A stretch of 64,000 nucleotides of DNA, taken from Croceitalea dokdonensis DOKDO 023 (GTDB lineage: Bacteria; Bacteroidota; Bacteroidia; Flavobacteriales; Flavobacteriaceae). Position numbers and translations under genes: made by a program. Shown one piece after another: positions 18,844 through 28,793 of this stretch (position 1 is its first letter; each line of letters starts with the position of its first letter). The notes under the pieces were generated by a model. It worked only from the letters and a program-made list of their open reading frames with translations, made no database searches and was not told the DNA's origin. The stretch spans positions 730,411-794,410 of the forward strand of contig NZ_LDJX01000001.1 in the NCBI RefSeq assembly GCF_001306415.1, given 5' to 3'.

Positions 18844-19275
18844 TATTCAAAGCTAAATTTACAAAAACCATATAGTTTATTTAACGATATATGGGAGAAC
18901 CTTGCAAATACTTCTAAAGCTTGAAATGCCATAGAAACAAGTAACCAATTTGGATTCCATATTTACTTCTATGTATATCAATGATACCCCTTTTCAAAAT
19001 AACTTTTTCAGGGCCTTAAACCTAGATACCGAAAAACAGGAAGTAAAGGTCATGGACTTCACTCTATTCCATAACTATTTGTGAGATGATACCAAATCCA
19101 TTAAATTAGCCTATGGGGCTCGTTTTCTCAAATATCTTTACAATGGGACTCACCGCATCGTTACTTTTGCTTTGATCAATAGGTGCAACCCTGCAGCCCC
19201 TGTCCACGGAAAAAAATAGCCAAAAGGAGAATCGAATAGGCCTTTTTTGCCAATGATATACTAATAAGAATTTGG
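18844..19275. other. 432-nt spacer with decayed coding-like sequence
   Basis: No complete gene. On the plus strand, 18971-19084 can be read as 37 codons (MYIND...FHNYL) ended by TGA; the same frame then goes on openly for 44 codons to a TAG. The amino-acid sequence looks protein-like, but I recognise no family. A minus-strand frame of 63 codons over the same place looks like a shadow. Possibly the remnant of a gene lost here. Confidence 0.35.
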
Positions 19276-21495
19276 TTATTCCTTTAGGGAATACCAAACC
19301 GGTAAGGAAATACTACTATTACCTGAAAATATAATTTTTAACGGGACTTCTGCATCTTTAATATTTTCTTCATTCACATCCTTCCCCGTTCCATAATTAA
19401 GTTGTGCATTATTGTTTTTATTCACATTGACCACAGCTACCATCCTACTTCCTTTTTGTAGCTTTTTACTGATTAGTTTAGAATTGTCGAAAGACACTTG
19501 CGTTTTTTGATTCGGTGTCAATAAATTTCTTTGTTCTCGATCTGTAGCATAACTCGCTCTACCAATATAATAGCTTAAATGAAAGTAGTTCCCTTCTGGC
19601 GTTAAGTGATATAGGATAACGGAATAATCCACATCTTTTTTATTGATAGTAAATTCAAGATTTCCGAGGAAGGATCCATTTATAATCACATCCTCCTCTA
19701 AGGGTTCCGATTTAAAAAGCAATCCATCCTTTATATTGATGTTTTCTTTTTCTAAAGGCCAAGGATAATACCCTGTGTTATTCATGCTTTCTCTATCTTT
19801 AAAATCAACGGTTAAGTTAATTTTGGAAGCATTCGATTTCGATTTAAGCGCATAAAATTCATCCGATTTAGCATCACTTAAATGAAAAGTCAAGGTATCG
19901 TTGGTCATGGCACTTAAACTCGGTTTGTGCATCCATGTATTGGTTCCCATTACCTGAAAATTCACTTTATCCTTTAGAATACTTGGTTTTTCTTTACCTT
20001 TTAAGATGTAATCGAACCATTGATAAACCAAGTCATATCTAATGTCAATTAAGGCGGTTTTATCTAATTTGTAATTCCTTAAGAACTCCTGAGGTTGGGT
20101 TTGTGCCGTCCAATGATCGTAAGGTCCAACCAATACATAGTGATTTGGATTTTTTACATACTTAGTATGCTGGTCATAATAATATAGGGCTCCTCTTTGA
20201 GAATCGTCATAATAGCCTGTTATGGTCAAAATTGGAATGTTGATTTTTGAAAATTCTTGTTTATAAGGAATCATTTTCTTCCAATAAGCATCATAACTAG
20301 GATGCTGCATATAGGTATTCCATAATCTATTTACGTGTCCATCCAAGCTATCTAATCTATTAAAGGCAACTCCAGAGGTATACCACGTATTTTTTAAGGT
20401 ATTCCATCGAGTAAAATCTTGGGAGGCTTTAAAATCCAAAAACTTAGTATTGGTTACATAAAAATTCCAAGAATAGGAATAATTATGTAGTATATTATTT
20501 TCCATTGGGTAATCAATTCCTGGTGCAATGGCTACCATGGGAACAATGGTTTTTAAAGCTGGATGCACTTTATATTTCATGGATGCCCATTGGGTAAATC
20601 CGTTATAACTACCACCGTACATTCCTACTTTTTGATTGGACCAAGGCTGCTTGCTAATCCAATCAATCACTTCATAAACATCTGTATTTTCATGTTCTAG
20701 AGGCTTTACCGCTCCTTTGCTTAATCGTTTCCCCCTTGTATTGGCGATTACTCCAACATAGCCTTTTGAGGCGGATAACATTGCCCCAGTCTCATTGGTA
20801 CCTGCATAAATAGAAGCAATTAAGATGGCCGGTTTCTTCGCTTTAACAGATTCTTTTCTTTCAACCACTACTACGGAAACCTCTGCCCCATCTTTCATGG
20901 GCACTATTATACTGTCATTTATACGATATCTGCGTTTATGGTCTTGTTTTATTGCTTCAAAAAACAGATCTCTTGTGGATTCATAAACCATTTTCAAGAA
21001 ATATTTGTGGATTAAATTTTGTGCAGTATCATTCGAAATCGTTTCAGTAGTTAAATTTTCATAAGTACGTTCAAAATCAGCAATAAAATAGTCCGTACCA
21101 TCTCTCGCAATTAATGTGTCATCTAAATTCAGTGCCTGAAAATCATCGGCCTTTGTCACATAGGATTTATATAATTCTCTAAAGGCCACTTGAAAGTTAG
21201 GTGTGAGTTTTGCTTTGGCATACTGGTGATATAAATCTAAATAGATCTGTTCCGTTTTTGGCTTGTCCTTAGTTTCTTTCTCGATAGTTGCTATGGCATC
21301 GTCATATTTTTCACTTACGATTTGAACCTTGATTAAGTCCAATCCTGCCAATTCTTTTAGCGGATAGGATACAGCCAAAGCTTGCATTTGATTGGCAAGC
21401 GCCTTAGCATTGGACTTTGGTACCGTTTTAAATTCAAATCCTTGTCCAAAAGAAGTAAGATGAATTAGAAATAATATCAGCAATATTCTTTTCAT
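19276..21495 (-). CDS. Secreted CocE/NonD-family acyl hydrolase (peptidase S15-like)
   Basis: 739 residues, signal peptide to SFGQ. Residues ~20-185 are a helical N-terminal extension; from ~195 the S15/CocE fold begins (VPMKDGAEVSV), with nucleophile elbow GGSYNG (Ser296), the acid in GYYDDSQRG and the His in GPYDHW; a C-terminal jelly-roll (PepX_C) domain follows from ~525. S15 members cleave X-Pro dipeptides, and CocE types cleave esters or acyl amides; neither can be chosen from sequence. The lipoprotein gene directly upstream (gap 45 nt) may be co-expressed. Confidence 0.85.
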   Translation of the reverse strand: MKRILLILFLIHLTSFGQGFEFKTVPKSNAKALANQMQALAVSYPLKELAGLDLIKVQIVSEKYDDAIATIEKETKDKPKTEQIYLDLYHQYAKAKLTPNFQVAFRELYKSYVTKADDFQALNLDDTLIARDGTDYFIADFERTYENLTTETISNDTAQNLIHKYFLKMVYESTRDLFFEAIKQDHKRRYRINDSIIVPMKDGAEVSVVVVERKESVKAKKPAILIASIYAGTNETGAMLSASKGYVGVIANTRGKRLSKGAVKPLEHENTDVYEVIDWISKQPWSNQKVGMYGGSYNGFTQWASMKYKVHPALKTIVPMVAIAPGIDYPMENNILHNYSYSWNFYVTNTKFLDFKASQDFTRWNTLKNTWYTSGVAFNRLDSLDGHVNRLWNTYMQHPSYDAYWKKMIPYKQEFSKINIPILTITGYYDDSQRGALYYYDQHTKYVKNPNHYVLVGPYDHWTAQTQPQEFLRNYKLDKTALIDIRYDLVYQWFDYILKGKEKPSILKDKVNFQVMGTNTWMHKPSLSAMTNDTLTFHLSDAKSDEFYALKSKSNASKINLTVDFKDRESMNNTGYYPWPLEKENINIKDGLLFKSEPLEEDVIINGSFLGNLEFTINKKDVDYSVILYHLTPEGNYFHLSYYIGRASYATDREQRNLLTPNQKTQVSFDNSKLISKKLQKGSRMVAVVNVNKNNNAQLNYGTGKDVNEENIKDAEVPLKIIFSGNSSISLPVWYSLKE

Positions 21496-21540
21496 GGTTT
21501 CCTTTTTAAAAGTGCAATTGAAAAATGCTCAATTTTCATT

Positions 21541-22149
21541 TTAGTTTGAATACAGTTTTAACTCCTCTTCGTATAAAAAATCATCTTGGGTTTGGATAAG
21601 TTTTATGAAATTTTTTATAGCCGGAGCATACAACCACACTTCATCCGTTTTGGCATTATACCCTCTCGAATTTGTAATTACACCTTTGTATTGAATCGTA
21701 TAGGCCATGAATGTTCCTGCTTCTACTGTTTCTTCCTTAAAGGATAAAACCTCTACATCTTGACTTTGCTTTCCTGTGGTACCATCTTGACTTGTCCAAT
21801 TTTTTTCATATTTCCACTTTTTACCCACTTCCAAAGGCCAGTCATATCTTGGCGTTTCGCTTTCTTCCGGTTTTACAATGTCTGTTATTGGAATCGTATC
21901 ATTACCCATTGTCATCCCCAAAACACCATCTGCAATAACTACTTCTCTTGTATCTTCTCCCTCTGAACGTACCTCGCCTTCGGTAGTAACACCTTTATAC
22001 TTCCAGATCCATTTTTCTCCAACGGAATAATCGGATAAAGTAGGTTGCGCAGCGATTTTTAAGGTGTCATTGGTGCATGAATATAGTCCCATAATGATCA
22101 AAACAATTAGAATTACAGGTAGGTGATAATTATTTTTGAAGTTACACAT
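21541..22149 (-). CDS. Lipoprotein of unknown function
   Basis: 202 residues. A hydrophobic stretch ends in the lipobox GLYSC (Cys25). The mature part shows two Trp/Lys-rich strands (GEKWIWKYKG, GKKWKYEKNW) and a closing EVWLYAPAIKNFIKL, a repeated beta pattern seen in lipoproteins that are conserved in Bacteroidota without a known task. It is the first gene of a likely pair with the S15/CocE hydrolase. Confidence 0.55.
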   Translation of the reverse strand: MCNFKNNYHLPVILIVLIIMGLYSCTNDTLKIAAQPTLSDYSVGEKWIWKYKGVTTEGEVRSEGEDTREVVIADGVLGMTMGNDTIPITDIVKPEESETPRYDWPLEVGKKWKYEKNWTSQDGTTGKQSQDVEVLSFKEETVEAGTFMAYTIQYKGVITNSRGYNAKTDEVWLYAPAIKNFIKLIQTQDDFLYEEELKLYSN

Positions 22150-22278
22150 CGTTCTATTTTTTTAATTAAAATTTTATTTCTGAAGCAAAGAAATGATGAA
22201 TATATACATGTGTAAAGGGAAAGTACAGGAACGTGAATAAAAGAAAATAAGCGTAAAATTAATTTACAAACCAATCAA

Positions 22279-23001
22279 TTATAAGCTATTCCAGTTTTTA
22301 AACTTAACAGACTGTCGGCTTGAAACTTCAATCTTTTCACCAGAAATCAAGATGATGTGTAGCTTATTATTAAAATGCGGGTGAATTTCTTTAATAAAAT
22401 GTGTGTTGATAATTTGACTCCTATTGGCTCTAAAAAACACGGTGGTATCTAACTTTTTTTCAAGTAGATTTAATGAACGTTTGATCATAGCCTTTTTACC
22501 ACCAAAGTATAGGCGCGCATAATTATCCATCGATTCAATATAGTAGATATCAGAAATTGGAATGAAATAACATTTTTCGCCGTCTTTAATAAAAATCTTT
22601 TTATGCATGGGCAAAACATCTTGTGACACCTTTGCCTTCTCTGCCAACTCCTGTTTTACTTTTTCTATGGTTTTTGCAAAGCGTTCTTCCCGTAAAGGTT
22701 TAACCAAATAGTCCAATGCGTTTAATTCGAAAGCTTTTACAGCGTATTGGTCATACGCAGTTGTAAAAACAACTTCTGGAACGGTGGTTAATTCTTCTAA
22801 TAAATCAAATCCTGACTTTTCAGGCATGTGTATGTCCAAAAACAATAGGTCTGGATCTTCGTCCGCTACTAATTTTATAGCCGCATCCACATTGTTTGCC
22901 TCTCCAACCACGATAAATTCCGGATATTTTTTTAAAGCACGTTTTACCTCTTCTCGCGCTAAACGTTCATCATCGATAATAACCGCTTTATATGTTTTCA
23001 T
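22279..23001 (-). CDS. LytTR-family response regulator
   Basis: 240 residues. REC domain (residues ~4-120) with acidic pocket D10/D11, phospho-acceptor D56 (LLFLDIHMP) and Lys in YLVKPL; C-terminal LytTR DNA-binding domain (~140-238) with the FIPISDIYYIES opening and FFRANRSQIIN. It overlaps its kinase gene by 14 nt. It probably controls the ABC/M1 peptidase genes next door (24405-28585), as LytTR systems are commonly adjacent to their transporter. Confidence 0.92.
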   Translation of the reverse strand: MKTYKAVIIDDERLAREEVKRALKKYPEFIVVGEANNVDAAIKLVADEDPDLLFLDIHMPEKSGFDLLEELTTVPEVVFTTAYDQYAVKAFELNALDYLVKPLREERFAKTIEKVKQELAEKAKVSQDVLPMHKKIFIKDGEKCYFIPISDIYYIESMDNYARLYFGGKKAMIKRSLNLLEKKLDTTVFFRANRSQIINTHFIKEIHPHFNNKLHIILISGEKIEVSSRQSVKFKNWNSL

Positions 23002-24079
23002 CTGCTCTGTAGGGTACTAGTATAGTCGCTTGTACTATATTATTAGCTATTTCTTCTAAAGTAAAAGAAGCCTCTTTATTATATTGAAGCTCCAAGCGCT
23101 TCTTTAAGTTCATTAAACCTAAACCATTTGCAGATTTAGTATCATTTAATTTTCCTGGATTTTGAACTTGTATATAGACTTGATCTCCGTTCTTATCAAT
23201 TTTCAAAGTTATTAACCCACCTTCAATAACTTTGTCAATTCCGTGTTTAATGGCATTTTCTATCAATAATTGGATGCTCAAGGTTGGAATTTTAAAATGG
23301 GCTAACGTCTTATCAAGAGTGATGTCTATTTCCAATCGTTCTTCAAAACGAAGTTTTTCCAACTCTATGTAATCATTTACTAAAGCTAATTCGTTTTTTA
23401 CTGAAATTAAGTCTTTATCTTTTTCATATAAAGAGGAACGTAATAAGTCGGACAATAAGTCTATCCCACGTCTGGCTACATTAGGGTTCTCAACAATTAA
23501 GGACTTTATGGAATTCAAGGAATTAAATAAAAAATGTGGGTTTAGTTGAGCCGATAAATTATCTAATTGTGCTTGTTTCGCCACTAAGGAAAGTTGAGCA
23601 TATTCTCTTGCCGTTACAACTTCTTTTTGATAATAATGATACAGATGATACGCTAAAATCCAGATAGACATTAACCGTAAACCGGTAAGTAATATGGGAT
23701 CCCAATAAAGAAGCGATACCCATATATTCTTATCTTCTTCCGCTATCAAGGTCCAATAGCCATACCACTTCAAATTGTTTAAAAGCACATATAAAAAAGC
23801 CAATAAAAGTATACTGGGAATTACACGAACAAGCAGCTTTTTAATGGGTAATTGACTCCAATTTGCCTTTAAAGCATATGTTCTGTACATGTGGGTCAGG
23901 AAAATTCCAATGGCAACATCTAAAACATAATTACAGAAAGTGTAAAACACCCCATAGTCATCTCTTGTGTATACCGTGTATGCCCAATAAACAGAAACAG
24001 TACACCATCCTAGTAATTGGCACTTCCAATAAAGGGCGTTTGTTCTATTACTTTTGAGTGTTTTTGTACTGATATTCAT
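22988..24079 (-). CDS. LytS-type sensor histidine kinase
   Basis: 363 residues. Four to five transmembrane helices in the first ~150 residues, then a His_kinase (PF06580-type) domain with the phosphorylated His182 in LNPHFLFNSLNS and an HATPase with LIENAIKHG and GLGLMNLKKRL. There is no extracellular sensor domain, so the signal is probably sensed in the membrane, for example from a transporter. Its partner regulator overlaps its 3' end. Confidence 0.9.
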   Translation of the reverse strand: MNISTKTLKSNRTNALYWKCQLLGWCTVSVYWAYTVYTRDDYGVFYTFCNYVLDVAIGIFLTHMYRTYALKANWSQLPIKKLLVRVIPSILLLAFLYVLLNNLKWYGYWTLIAEEDKNIWVSLLYWDPILLTGLRLMSIWILAYHLYHYYQKEVVTAREYAQLSLVAKQAQLDNLSAQLNPHFLFNSLNSIKSLIVENPNVARRGIDLLSDLLRSSLYEKDKDLISVKNELALVNDYIELEKLRFEERLEIDITLDKTLAHFKIPTLSIQLLIENAIKHGIDKVIEGGLITLKIDKNGDQVYIQVQNPGKLNDTKSANGLGLMNLKKRLELQYNKEASFTLEEIANNIVQATILVPYRADENI

Positions 24080-24404
24080 TCATATACAAAGAAACACATT
24101 GATTTTAAATTCGGAAAGGAAAAATACATAGACGCACGATTGAAGGTTTAAACGTAATTCGAAATAAATTTTTCTCCCATACCTATTACCCTCCCCTCCC
24201 CCTATAGCTATTGGGCCAGGGCCTATAATTAGTGTTTACTCGGGTCATTACTTTTTTTAAAATAATACTTATCTGACTTTCCGCTGCAGCATATTCATTG
24301 TTAGTTATTTAGTTTGGTATTCATGGCCCTCGTAATAAACTATAATTTTTATAAGATGTTCAAACTTAATTTCGCAACCTGGTAAAGTGCCATAAGCCAA
24401 GAAA
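24080..24404. other. 325-nt spacer without a gene
   Basis: Lies between the LytS-type kinase start and the end of the ABC/peptidase gene. A C-rich patch at 24183-24230 stands out against the AT-rich surroundings; no convincing hairpin with a T-run, open frame or repeat was found. Confidence 0.5.
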
Positions 24405-27400
24405 TTACAATTCTACAGGCTTAACACTTTCAAATTGATCAACTAGTATATGCTGTAACGAATCTGGTGTAACCGCTCTAAAATAGCCTAACAAGTCTTG
24501 ACTGGTGGCATAGCGATTGGTTTTCATTTTAAGCTTACCGTTAGTGGTATTCCAATTTTCCAAAAAGCGTCTTAAAGCTTTATTGACCTGCTCCTCGCCT
24601 ATTGCCTTTTGAAATTGATACATGTTAATGGCACCTTTAGCATAATAAATATAGTCTTGATTATCTACTAATGCTAGCGTTGGTTCTGCTCCAGATTCTC
24701 TGAGTTTGCCTTCTTCGTATTTCTCTAATTGCAACTCTAAAAATTGATGAACCTTTTCTTTTGGATAGTGCGCTTTTAAAACCATCATGGCTGCATATTG
24801 AGAAAGTGTTTCCAAAATAAAGTATTGCCCTTTTACATTTGCCGCTTCCACTTGCATAGCAAACCATTGGTGGGCAATTTCGTGTGCGGTCACATAAAAT
24901 GCCATATCAACATCGGTTTCATCATCAATATCCAATACAAAACCTATAGACTCTGAGAATGGAACAGTGCCCGGAAATGATTGTGCAAATTGCGCATAAC
25001 GCGGAAACTCCATGATACGTAACTGTTCATATTGATACGGACTGAAATTTGTGCTATAGTAATCCAAAGAAGCTTTCATAGACTTCATCATCCTATCTAT
25101 GTTATACTCATGACCTTTATGATAGTAAATTTCCAGATCTACTTGTTTTGAAATTGAATCAGATTTTGAAATCCATTTGTCTTTTTTTATGTCATACCTT
25201 GCTGAAACAATTGAGTAAAAATCAATCATTGGAATTTCCATTTTATAATGAAAATAATTACGATTATTTTCTGTCCATTCCTTCAATAAATTCCCAGGAA
25301 CCAATGCTGTTTGATCAATTTCTGTTCCAATGACCATTTCAAAATGAATACCGTCAGAATCACTACCAGATCTTGCATTAACTAATTCTTTAGGGTCATT
25401 TCTATGAGCTCTATTCGTTCTTTCAGGCAAATTATATTCTGAACGTTCATCCCTATCACTTAGCTCATATTTTCTGTTGTAACCTAATGTTGGAAAGTCT
25501 TTATTGTTAAAGAATGTTCCATTTTCAACAATATTAGCATTTGAATTACCTGCTTCAAATCCATTCGTAGTGAATGATTGCTTAAAGTTCATTTTAATTG
25601 AATCTCCAGGATTCAAAGGGCTATGCAACTGATGGATGGTATAATCGTAGGTAGCGTATGTATTATTTTCTGTTGCGCCTCCATCAAAAGTGACAGCATC
25701 TAATGTGATATTCTCTTCAATTAGTTTCTGAATATGAATCTCATGAATGGGTTGCGCATTGGTGTTTTTTAATATATAATACCCTTCCGCAGTATAATCT
25801 CTTAATGAAGGATACAATTCCACTTTTAAATTCACATCTACTATTTTGGGCTGTGGTATATATTCAAACTGTTTGAGTTCCTTTTCATAAGCTACTCTAA
25901 ATTCAGTTGCTTTAGTATTGGTCCAATAGGTGTTTAAAATATTCGTATTGTAAAAGATTAAACTTCCCATGAGTATAAATACTAAAAAGACCATAGAAGC
26001 AACTTTAAAAAGCGGCTTGCTCAATCTGTTTTTGCTAGCTCTTATGCGTTGCATCAAATTGGTTTCAGTACCTCTTACATTTACCAAAGACCCAATAATT
26101 AGTAATAGTATTCCGAAGAGAAACCAATACGATTTAATGAACAGATAGGGTTTTAAAAAATGACCATAACCATTCATATCAGAATACGTTCCTAAAGCAC
26201 TGCCTCCGAAAAAATATAATTCGTGATCAAACCCGAATAAACCTAAAGCAACATTGGCTATAAAAAATAAAATCACCAACATTATGCCTACAAACTTATG
26301 GTTTACCACAGATTGAATAAAAAATGCAATGCATGTATACAGTGCTAAAAACGGTAAAATCTCTAAGAAGAAACCATAAAAATAGACTTGGAATTCATAT
26401 TTGTAATACCCACTTAATGTTTGAAATAGAATTCCTGAACCAATTAATGCGAGCATTAATACTACATACACTACGTTTAATCCAATGTATTTACCCATTA
26501 GTTTTATAAAACTAGACATTGGTGTTGCGTCATAGATTAAATCTAACTTAGCACCTCGCTCTTTCCATACCAATTCACCTGAATAAAACACTAAAATTAT
26601 TATGAAGAAATAAATAGATGTTTCTTTGAGTTCTTCAACAATAAAATAGGTTGCTGGATAGCTATCCACACCATACACAGTTCCAAGATTTACGGAATTA
26701 ATGAGAATGATAATCATCCCACAAATAACAATTCCCCAAAATGATGCTTGCTTGCAAATACTGATAAAGTAAAACCAAGAAAATTGTTTTAATTGATTCC
26801 ATTTTGAAAGTAATCCATATTGCTTTGTAGCTTCAGGAATTTCTATATCACTAACAACACTAGTGCTTTTAGCAACTAATTTTTCAACTTGCTTTCGCTT
26901 TGATCGCTTTTCTTTAATGATATTAAAATTGAATTTTTTATAACCATAGATCAAAGCAAGTATTCCTAGAGAAACCCAAAACAGTTTGTTATAAAGTATG
27001 GCTCCAATAAAGGGTAGCTCTTGGATACTTTTTTCTAAAGCTGACCAAGACTTTGTAGCAAAAGTGGTTGTTGTTAGCGAAAATGGATCTAGAATGGCTT
27101 GCCAAAATTCATTAGTGATAGCTTTGGTTAGCATAAAAATCACAAATAAAATAATACCTTGGGTATATACGACTACTAAGTTTCTGCTTAAAGCACCTGT
27201 TACAAAAAACAACGAAGCTCCAAAAAACAACGTTGGTAACGATACCATTAAAAATATCTTTATATAAACAAAGGCATTAAACCCTAATAGATCTTCTGGA
27301 TTATGCCATGGCATAAATTCGCTTAGCATCATGCCAAATAAAATACCTGTAAATGCAAATAGCAAAACTGCAAACGATCCTAAAAATCGACCTAGTAAAT

Positions 27401-27695
27401 AATCTCTTTTGTTGATTGGTGCAGAAAATAGCAATGATTCTATATTGTATTCAAAATCTCTTAGTACAGAAACGCCCATTATCATTGAGGCTAATATCAT
27501 AAATATACCTGTAATAGCTCCCATTGTTTTTGCAATCACTATGGGTGAGTTTTTTTTCATAAGACCCATTTCTGAACCTTGAAAAATAAAGTCAACACCA
27601 ACAATTGAAAATAGAAATAGAAAAAGGAAGAATACATAGGTGTCCGGTCGTTTAATACGGTATTGTATTTCGAACTTAAAAATAGTATACCACAT
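24405..27695 (-). CDS. ABC transporter permease fused to an M1-family aminopeptidase
   Basis: 1096 residues. Residues 1-~580 contain about twelve transmembrane helices in two ABC-2-like permease sets, separated by a cytoplasmic stretch near 265-300; residues ~600-1096 are an extracytoplasmic M1 metallopeptidase with the zinc motif HEIAHQW (H938, H942) and a Glu 20 residues further (FILETLSQY). This fusion is a known Bacteroidota and Gammaproteobacteria arrangement. The natural cargo is unknown; peptide export with trimming or protein quality control are possible. The ATPase gene is 2 nt upstream. Two LytS/LytTR systems flank this pair. Confidence 0.9.
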   Translation of the reverse strand: MWYTIFKFEIQYRIKRPDTYVFFLFLFLFSIVGVDFIFQGSEMGLMKKNSPIVIAKTMGAITGIFMILASMIMGVSVLRDFEYNIESLLFSAPINKRDYLLGRFLGSFAVLLFAFTGILFGMMLSEFMPWHNPEDLLGFNAFVYIKIFLMVSLPTLFFGASLFFVTGALSRNLVVVYTQGIILFVIFMLTKAITNEFWQAILDPFSLTTTTFATKSWSALEKSIQELPFIGAILYNKLFWVSLGILALIYGYKKFNFNIIKEKRSKRKQVEKLVAKSTSVVSDIEIPEATKQYGLLSKWNQLKQFSWFYFISICKQASFWGIVICGMIIILINSVNLGTVYGVDSYPATYFIVEELKETSIYFFIIILVFYSGELVWKERGAKLDLIYDATPMSSFIKLMGKYIGLNVVYVVLMLALIGSGILFQTLSGYYKYEFQVYFYGFFLEILPFLALYTCIAFFIQSVVNHKFVGIMLVILFFIANVALGLFGFDHELYFFGGSALGTYSDMNGYGHFLKPYLFIKSYWFLFGILLLIIGSLVNVRGTETNLMQRIRASKNRLSKPLFKVASMVFLVFILMGSLIFYNTNILNTYWTNTKATEFRVAYEKELKQFEYIPQPKIVDVNLKVELYPSLRDYTAEGYYILKNTNAQPIHEIHIQKLIEENITLDAVTFDGGATENNTYATYDYTIHQLHSPLNPGDSIKMNFKQSFTTNGFEAGNSNANIVENGTFFNNKDFPTLGYNRKYELSDRDERSEYNLPERTNRAHRNDPKELVNARSGSDSDGIHFEMVIGTEIDQTALVPGNLLKEWTENNRNYFHYKMEIPMIDFYSIVSARYDIKKDKWISKSDSISKQVDLEIYYHKGHEYNIDRMMKSMKASLDYYSTNFSPYQYEQLRIMEFPRYAQFAQSFPGTVPFSESIGFVLDIDDETDVDMAFYVTAHEIAHQWFAMQVEAANVKGQYFILETLSQYAAMMVLKAHYPKEKVHQFLELQLEKYEEGKLRESGAEPTLALVDNQDYIYYAKGAINMYQFQKAIGEEQVNKALRRFLENWNTTNGKLKMKTNRYATSQDLLGYFRAVTPDSLQHILVDQFESVKPVEL

Positions 27696-27697
27696 AA

Positions 27698-28585
27698 CTA
27701 ATTAGATTTAAGTTTAGTATTATTGAATATTTCCGAAAAATAGACATCCTCTAATTCGGCATTAATAAGCGAAAAGCCGTCTCCTGGATTCGTATCACTT
27801 ACGATATGAATGGTTGGTTTTCCAAGAAATAATCGTTCACTGATGACCTGATAATTTTCTTTATATAGGTTCAATTCTGATTTTTCGATTGTTTTTTTAT
27901 AGACTTTATCTTTTAGGCCTTCCAGTATTTGTAACGGCTGCCCTTTTAAGCATACTTGACCTTGGTTAATAATGGCCATATTTGTGCAGAGTTCTTTGAC
28001 ATCGTCAACAATGTGTGTGGATAAAATAACCACAGTATGTTCCCCAAGCTCGCTTAAAACATTGTAAAATCGATTGCGTTCTACAGGATCCAATCCTGCT
28101 GTTGGTTCATCTACAATAAGTAACTTCGGATTGTTAAGCAACGCTTGTGCAATACCAAAACGTTGCTTCATCCCACCAGAAAATCCTTTAAGATTTTGTT
28201 GTCGCACCTCATATAAATTGGTTTTATATAACAGTGCCTTCACCAATTCTTTACGTTCGTTTTTATTAGTGATGCCTTTAAGCACTGCGAAATGATTAAG
28301 TAATACCTCGGCAGATATTTTTGGGTACAAACCAAATTGTTGTGGCAAATAACCTAATACCTGCCGCAATTCATTTTTTTGTTTTAAGACATCGATGTCT
28401 CCAAGGTCAATGGAACCAGCATCGGCTTCTTGCAGTGTTGCAATAGTTCGCATTAACGTAGACTTGCCTGCACCATTTGGGCCTAATAGACCAAACATGC
28501 CTGTTGGTATATCTAGTGAAATGTTTTGTAAAGCTTTAATCCCGTTTGAATACGTTTTTGATAGATTGTCAATTCTAAGTTCCAT
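27698..28585 (-). CDS. ABC transporter ATP-binding protein
   Basis: 295 residues from the ATG at 28583-28585; the longer frame has no suitable start signal. Walker A GPNGAGKST (residues 35-43), Q-loop around YLPQQFG, signature FSGGMKQR, Walker B LLIVDEPTAGLDP and the switch His in LSTHIVDD are all intact. It energises the permease/peptidase encoded directly downstream. Its leader carries AATCAAAAAACGAACAGT right in front of the ATG, the same leader as the hydrolase at 3288. Confidence 0.93.
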   Translation of the reverse strand: MELRIDNLSKTYSNGIKALQNISLDIPTGMFGLLGPNGAGKSTLMRTIATLQEADAGSIDLGDIDVLKQKNELRQVLGYLPQQFGLYPKISAEVLLNHFAVLKGITNKNERKELVKALLYKTNLYEVRQQNLKGFSGGMKQRFGIAQALLNNPKLLIVDEPTAGLDPVERNRFYNVLSELGEHTVVILSTHIVDDVKELCTNMAIINQGQVCLKGQPLQILEGLKDKVYKKTIEKSELNLYKENYQVISERLFLGKPTIHIVSDTNPGDGFSLINAELEDVYFSEIFNNTKLKSN

Positions 28586-28793
28586 ACTGTTCGTTTTTTG
28601 ATTGATTGAGGCAAACTTATGGTGGGCCTTAATTGTAAAAAACAAAAAGTGACACATCTCATTTTAGGCGTGATACAAGACCTTAAGACTGGTGCAAACG
28701 TACTTTATCCCTGCTAAGCAGGTGTTTATTCCTCTGTATCTATTGTTTGTCAACTAATTTGTAGGAGGAATTTTATTTAATTAATCTTGACCT

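Noticed and set aside
19106..19297. 63-codon minus-strand frame before the S15-like gene
   Set aside because: No family resemblance, overlaps the end of the hydrolase gene and opposes the better plus-strand frame.
24183..24230. C-rich patch as a terminator for the ABC/M1 gene
   Set aside because: No stable stem with a T-run could be drawn on either strand.
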